Positions 57,211 through 64,000 of a stretch of 64,000 bases of DNA are shown piece by piece. The stretch is from Megachile rotundata. Taxonomy: Eukaryota > Arthropoda > Insecta > Hymenoptera > Megachilidae. A model generated the notes under the pieces. That model searched no databases and was not told where the DNA came from. It saw only the letters and a program-made list of their open reading frames with translations. The position numbers were made by a program, and so were the translations under genes. The stretch is from the NCBI RefSeq assembly GCF_050947335.1, contig NC_134993.1, positions 13,330,001-13,394,000 on the forward strand, read 5' to 3'. How positions within the stretch are numbered: the stretch's first letter is position 1; each line of letters starts with the position of its first letter.

Positions 57211-60200
57211 CTATTTAAGGAATTCAACGAACGGTACGTCGTCCAAGTTCAAGGTCTTCGTTTCGACCACGCTGTCCTGAAGAGACTTAGGTAGAAAATA
57301 CTGGCGACCACGTTTCAACTTCTTGACGTTGATCGTATCCAACTGGTGCACCCGCTTCACGTGCGTTCGTAGATTGCCCTTCTGCGTGAAGGAGTACTCG
57401 CAGTACGGACAAGCGTACGGCCGGTCTCCCGTGTGATGTTTCTGATGCATTTGCAGAGTAGATTTCTGAGCGAACGATTTCGTGCAGAGGTCGCACTTGT
57501 ACGGTCTCTCGCCCGTGTGAATTCTCTTATGCCTCTCAACCTGGTACGGCTTCGTGAACGTCTTCCCGCAGACGTCACACTCTTTCCTCGAGTTGCCTTT
57601 GCTAGCCTTGCTCCCCGTCGGCAGGGATTTATCGAGCGGGACTTTGGGTAGTGGCTCCACCTGTACCGACGATAACTGCGCCTTCAACACTTGTCCCGTG
57701 CGAGCCTCTTCCTTGGTGTGATCCTCGTTGATGCCGGATGAGATGCAGAGTGGCACGCACATAGAATCAGTAGGCACAGTTGAACGATTGTACGCGTTGT
57801 TGATCGTCGATTGCGACAACAACGACTCGTCGGTTTGGATGGTCACGAGTCCGTTGGTTAGCAGGAAGTGTAGATTGGTAACTAACTGATTGCCTTCACT
57901 CGTGGTCATCACTGAATTGTTACTCTGCACGATGTTAGGGTCCACGTCGGTCTCGAAGTTGATCTGGTCGGTCAAACAGGCGGTTGCTTCGACGCTGATT
58001 GTCTCCAACGGTCGAGAGAGCTGCTGATCGGATTCGAAAGTCTTTCCTATGGTTCTACCTAGCTTCTCTAAATCTGCCGCTATTTCCGCTATGGCCGCAA
58101 CCTTCATGTGCTTCTGTTTCCTTTTTGGTCGCTCCTTGTGCTCGCGCACGTGCTTCAGTAAGTGTACCTTCCTGTGACCTGATGTCCTAAACCTCGAGTC
58201 GCAAACCGGACATCTGAACGGCTTCGAACCTTAAGAAACAAATGTTATAAAAAATGTTGTCTTGATAATTTTGTATGTCATGTCACCTACCTGTATGCAA
58301 CCGCATGTGCACTTTCAGACTACCCTTGGTCGCGAACATGCTGTTACAAACGTGGCACCTAAACGTCTTCTTCCCTGTGTGAACTTTCGTATGCGAGTCC
58401 AGAGTACATTTCACGGCGAAGCTTTTGTTGCAGAAATCGCACTTGTACGGTCGTTCACCCGTATGTGTACGCACGTGTCTTATGAGGTCGCTAGGTTTGC
58501 GAAAGGTTTTTGGACAGAATTTGCACTTATTCGTGTATTCCTTTCGTTCCCTTCTCTCTGGGTTCTAAAATAAAGGTTACAGTTACTGTGACATCTTAGA
58601 GCTTTCTCTTTTCTTAGCATACCGTGTAGCTTGCTTCTATTTGATCCATCGCTTCTTTTTCTGCTACGGTGTCCAGTAGGACTCTTTCGGAAACTGCGGA
58701 GTCGGTGTCCATCGCGATGTCAGTTAAAGAATCGTTCGGTAAATCTGAGCTTTCCGTATTTTGTGGCCTTGATATGGCGTTCCAAATAGAGATCTCGTGA
58801 ATTTCGTTGTGGGATTGTAGCTCTGTTCTGTTGTCAAAGTATTTGTCACAGGAGGAACACTTCCATGACCTGAAAAATTAATTAATTATCAATAACTGGG
58901 AAGATAAAATTGGAACTAACGTTTATTCACATTTACTAATAAAGCTTGAAAAGCTATTTACTCACTTAGTAACCTAACCTAATTAAGCTAATTTAACTAG
59001 TTAAAGCTAATCTACTTAAAACGCTAACATTTATTCACTGTTTAGTAACGTAACCTAACCTAACCTACTTACTGTTTAGTAACATGTATCTTTGAATGCC
59101 TGTTGAGGCCACCGTTCGTACAGAATTTTGAAGAGCATTCCGTACACTGATACTCCTTAGTTTCGCGATGGGTCTTCAAATGTTCCTAGGATCAAAAACG
59201 AGCTGTTAGTTCTGATGTACATAATCACATTAGTGAGAAGTGATACCTTCAATCCACTCGCTGTGAATCCTCGTTGATTACACATGTGACATTGCAGCGA
59301 AGATTCCCTCTGCATTTTGCCGTTGACAATTTCCGCAAAACCTGATGTGTGTACTTTCTGATTCTTCTCTTCTGTTCCCCGGAAATCTTCTCTGCACACA
59401 AAATTCTATTCCATTCCCTCGTTACAGTATGTCAGGTTAAACAGAAGACACTTACACCAAGAGCAGTGAGCTTTGCTTTTGAATGGCTTCTTCAGCTTCC
59501 AATTCGTTTACTTCTTTCCTTGGATTCTTTTCCTGAGAAATGACCATCACCCTGGACTTCACTGATTGATCGACTTCGGAAAGACGATCCTCTTTTACAG
59601 TTCTGGGTAGTATATTTGTCATACTCGTTGAGTCGTTCGTGTCCAATCCAATATCGATTTCAGTGTCCGACTAGAAAAACAACAATCAGTCTTCCACAAT
59701 ATTTGTTAATGTGATATACTCTTACTTGCAACGCGATATGATCAATCTCGAACGAATCCAACTGCGAAGAGAATACACGTTCTGCTGATGGTTCCACACC
59801 GTTGTTACCACCGTCATTATTATTGTTAGTGTTGTTACTAGTGTCATTACCATTATTCTCATACATGACATTCAACACGGTTTGTCGCTGCTGCTTTGTA
59901 CTATCAAAATCATTCGTGCTCACGTCGTTAGAATTTCTAGAATTATTTCCTAGAGTTATGTTCATTCCTATGTTGAAAAACTGTTGGTTCAACGTCTCCT
60001 CTATTTCTCGTATGCTCTCCTGTAAACGTGAAAATTAATAGAACAATCTATATTATGTGGTTTATTTTGAAAGTCCATTTTCATTTATTTTGAGGAAATT
60101 AAAGGTTAGCATATATGTCAATGAAAATGTAGGTTATGTCAAGACTGACAGTTCAGCAATTTTTTTACTGATATGTAATTTCATTATGCAAATTTGTTTT

Positions 60201-63200
60201 GGGTGATTTAACTAGAAGTGGACACTTGTGTGATTTAACTTGCAAGTGGACACTTTCAAAATAAACAGTTCAATATATACTCTCCCTATTAACAATATGT
60301 ACCGGTGTGAGTGCTTGATCACCAGGATAAACTGGCAAAGTAACAGACCCAGTCTCATCAGCATGCAACATCTGTGAGTTCTCAAGGTTCGCCATCACAG
60401 TCTCCGACACATTATCTAAAACAGACACAGTAAAGTACCAAACCTATAAACAATAAAGTTATGTAACATAATAACCATACGATTAATAAAAGTTGAAGGT
60501 TCACAGTTTCCAGATAAAAGTGGTCTCGTCTTATCCTGCTCGGTGAAAGTTTGCGAAAAATCAGAACCGAGCTGCGACTGAAAAGATATCTCAACCGTTC
60601 CAAGGCGAGAAAAGGTGAGATTGTCCGTGAACGTTGGAGCGGACGTTGTAACAATAGGTGCATTAACGTCGTTTGTACTAGTAGCATTAGGAAAAGTACT
60701 CGACTCAAGGATCGTTTCTTTGGAACCTTCCTTCAATACCGACTGGTTCGACTGTTCTTGCATTTTCTGTTGCTCCAACTGCTACTTGGAAAGAAAGAAA
60801 ATCAACGCTTATTAATACTTATTAAATACTCAATCAGTAGAATAAATATCGTACCCGTTGTGCTAATTCGTGTTTATGTATCTTCATGTGTTTCCGACAA
60901 TTAACATAAGTTTTGAAAGTCTTGTGACAATATGGACACATGAACGGTCTTTTGTTACTGTGAGTAACCAGATGCCTCTTCATGCTGCTTTGAGTAGAGA
61001 ACTTTGCATCACATGTGGGACAACCGTAGGGTCTCCAATCCTCATGTGTGTGTAGATGCGACTTTAACACACTGTTTGAGGTGAACCTCCTAAAATATAA
61101 AATATTGTGAGAATATTTAAACTAGTTAAAATGGAAATATTTAACTAGTTCAAGATTTATGAAGCTTTACCTGTCGCACTTTGTGCACTCATAAGGTCGT
61201 TCACCCGTGTGACGACGATGATGCTGCTTCAAGTGACTGATCTTCCTAAAAGCAGCCTGACAAACCCAACACTTATGCGGTCTAGCCGGATCAGTACTCG
61301 CGTCATAGCGTTTCTCCTTCGAAGCTATCTGCGCCACGCAAATTTTATTCCCAGCATCACTGATCACCAAAGGTTCCTGCAACACCACCTGACCCACCAA
61401 GCTCTCCGCCTCAGGCGACAACTTCGGTTTTTTAGTTTGAACTTTCGTACGATTCTTGTCGTCGTCAGCCATCTTATTACAGTCGTTCTTAGCTTCTGCG
61501 TGTAATCTAAAAAAGTATTTACCTTCGGATCAATGATTCGACAATGCACGGGAAGAATGTGACGAAGGCTCACCTAGTATGGCCAATCAAACTTCCATGA
61601 CACGCGAATGATTTGTCGCAAGAGTCGCAAGCGTATCGTTTCGTGCCAGAATGAGTGCGCTCGTGTGCTATCATGGTGGATTTCAGAGCGAACGAACGAT
61701 AACAATGGGTACACTGAACACATAAAAATATGTAAATGTCAGACAAGACAGAAGAGTGTACCTATGTATATTGTATGTGTACCTATATTACGCATACCTT
61801 GAAAGGTTTCTCTTGTGTATGTACACGTAGATGTCGTATCAGATCCGACGACTTCTTGAACTCCTTGTGGCAGAAGGTGCACGCATACCATCTTATGTTC
61901 CCCACGCACCGTTGTTTGATAGTCAAATATTTTCTACGGAAAAGAACAAGAATATAAAATATGACTCAGCGAATATAATTTTCCTCGTGAAACAAATTAC
62001 CTGGTGCCACCGTCAGCCGCTCGGTCCAGCAACGTCACAAAATTAGTGCGCGCCCCAAGTTTCTTCGTTTCCGTACCTTCGACAAATAAGCTTCGTAAAC
62101 GGGATAGTATTAATTAAAAATAGGTTTGCAGCATTCGTCGCAGTTTGTGGCATCGCATACCTTCGTTCGCAGTTTTATTTTTGCTAGGGAGACCACTATT
62201 CTTCAGAGCCTCTTGCAGAATATCTTTCTTCGTTCCAACAGATGAGTTCGATTTGTCGTTTGATTTCTCAGCTTCCTCCGTGGTGGCTTCTAAAGATGCC
62301 AACTGAGTTATGACGCTGTCTACGGTTGCTCGTATGTCGGACTCTACGGTGTCGGAGCGATCAGTAGTGGCGACTCCTTCCTAAAAATCGTACACAGCTT
62401 ATTCCGATCGTTATCGCATTTTACAGCGAGGATTAACGTTGATCTGCTGTTCAAAAAGTACGCGGGATTTACCTCGTCTATGTCGGCATGCATGCGCTTC
62501 ATGTGGCCGTTTAAACTGCCTAGCTTTTTGAAGATGCAGGAACAGTAGTTGCATCCATATATTGGCTCTCCCTCTGGTACGTTATGAACTCTTGTTATGT
62601 GGGCGTTTAAATTACCTGTGAAACAGATTACTTATAGAAACAGATTGCTTATACTACAACAAGCTTATACTACAATCATAAAGCACCTTTTTGACTGAAT
62701 TTGGCATTGCAAAGCTCGCAAGCATGTGGTCGAATACCGTTGTGCTGCCACATATGAATTTGCAGAGAACTTTTCTGAGTGAATGCACGACTGCACACGG
62801 TACACTGCAACAACAAATGTAAATCAAATGTCCATAAAACGATTGTAGAAGATTAACGTGAATTTACCTTGAACGGTTTTTCGCCGGTGTGTACTCTGAT
62901 ATGGCGCATTAACTGACTGGGTTTTTGGAAAGACTTTAAACATATTGTACATTTGTACACCGTTTTATGTTTCGTTCCTCTCTTTGTCTGCTTTACCACT
63001 TTTGTCTGCAACTGTAAAGAAATTGCAACTCAGGACAAGAAGGTTTAAAATAAGCAGTCTTACATACCCTGTAATGTTCACGGATGTGGAGCCTGTACAA
63101 AGCCGGTTGACCAAACTGTTTATTGCATAGCTTACACTTTCGTACTTCTTCTGTTGCCCATTTTTCTCCGTGAAGCTTCAGATGCGCATCCAACTGAGCC

Positions 63201-64000
63201 TGTCAGTAACAAATCATTATTTTCTGCTTCAGAACAGTTTATTTGTTATTGAATTTGAATCTTACTTTAGTTGAAAATGCATCTTCACATTCGGTACAAA
63301 ACAAATTCTCCTCTTTCTCATGCAGCAACATATGAGACTTCAAACTAGCCATCCTTGTAAACTTCTTCCCACATTCTGGACATTTTGGTTCACCCGTATT
63401 GTGAGTCGCCATGTGAAGAGTGAAATTAGTCTACCACAACAATATCAAGCATTATTGAATCACATTGAGTCTTAATACCTGGCTACTATCATTGATTTAC
63501 CGGAACATTAAAGGATGCAGAGCACTTTGGGCATCTGTGTGGTTTCTCTTCTGCATGATTTTCCATGTGTTTTCGATACAATGTCCGTTTAACGAATTCT
63601 TGATGGCAAATGTCACATTTTAAACTGCCTGTCCCCTAAGATTAAAAAATTCATATGCATTCTTTTGTCTTTCTACTGTTTAAAGACTGTGTAGAAGTAT
63701 ATAGTTGTAATTGTATGTTCAATAATCTGGAAGCGTAAACATTACCTGTAAAGAACCAGCTGAGTTCTTCTTGGGTCTTCCAGGGCTGTTCCTTTTTAAG
63801 TCTGTGCTCACCGGTTTTTGTACAGCAGTCTCATCACATTTACTAATTAACAAATCATTCTGCGGAGGACACTGGTACTCTTGGTTCGTGGGTGTTCTCT
63901 TTACCTCTGTGCATACTTGAGATTTGAACTGTTCAGTGGTAATTGCATCAGGTTCAATATCTTCTGCAGGCTGTTGCAATTCTGATCCATCAACGATATC
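57211..64000 (-). CDS. ZNF236: Multi-C2H2 zinc-finger protein, ZNF236-like, partial at 5' end
   Basis: Minus-strand exons: 64000-63746 (partial), 63635-63501, 63430-63266, 63199-63068, 63011-62868, 62804-62687, 62615-62473, 62380-62161, 62076-62001, 61933-61798, 61713-61574, 61506-61171, 61089-60855, 60781-60481, 60415-60303, 60019-59726, 59670-59456, 59391-59247, 59185-59073, 58869-58623, 58564-58291 and 58229-57211. All 22 join in phase to 1651 codons plus stop. I count 26 C2H2 fingers: nine consecutive, a gap, seven more, a Gln/Asn/Thr-rich linker, then three, three plus one, and a final three (CDVCGKTF, CDLCTKSF, CPYCEYSF), with TGERPYKC linkers. The order and the final triplet resemble ZNF236, a nuclear DNA-binding protein. 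The N-terminal exons are off-window. The orthology call is from memory of the family. Confidence 0.85.

Overview
This is a nuclear genomic window from an insect, most likely a hymenopteran such as a bee or ant. The genes have many short GT-AG introns, GC-rich stretches alternate with very AT-rich minisatellites, and degenerate TTAGG/CCTAA tracts (the ancestral insect telomere motif) are scattered through the non-coding DNA. All gene models were built by hand from reading frame, splice sites and intron phase. Every junction reported for the seven genes keeps frame.

Layout. (1) 605-8320 (+): the 3' two thirds of neuronal syntaxin 1A (Syx1A). It has two alternative exons for the C-terminal half of the SNARE helix (2292-2402 and 4498-4599) and three alternative last coding exons for the membrane anchor (ending 6496, 7187 and 8320). 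A long non-coding 3' region runs to about 13 kb. (2) 14001-15831 (-): a secreted DUF3105 protein resembling vertebrate TP53I13, seven exons, 317 aa. (3) 16225-17710: a large foldback of about 195-bp repeats. (4) 19201-40313 (-): a TOX-family HMG-box factor rich in Gln and His, with a probable distal first exon at 40.3 kb, a possible internal first exon at 26.5 kb and a duplicated decoy splice acceptor before its last exon. (5) 41-52 kb: gene-poor DNA holding several minisatellite families. (6) 52015-54003 (-): an FAD synthase-like (FLAD1) gene whose synthase domain has lost the usual nucleotide-binding motif. (7) 54489-54984 (+): LYRM9, divergent from the FLAD1 homologue. (8) 55079-56936 (+): the tRNA Um44 methyltransferase TRMT44, starting 94 bp after the LYRM9 stop. 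(9) 57211-64000 (-): the 3' part (22 exons) of a ZNF236-like gene with 26 visible C2H2 fingers, continuing past the window edge.

The genes do not form one pathway. Notable arrangements are the modular 2 x 3 splicing of Syx1A, a compact mitochondrial/RNA-modification cluster at 52-57 kb with a shared divergent promoter, and the convergent, probably overlapping 3' ends of TRMT44 and the zinc-finger gene. Everything else is repeat arrays, inverted repeats and apparently unconstrained DNA.
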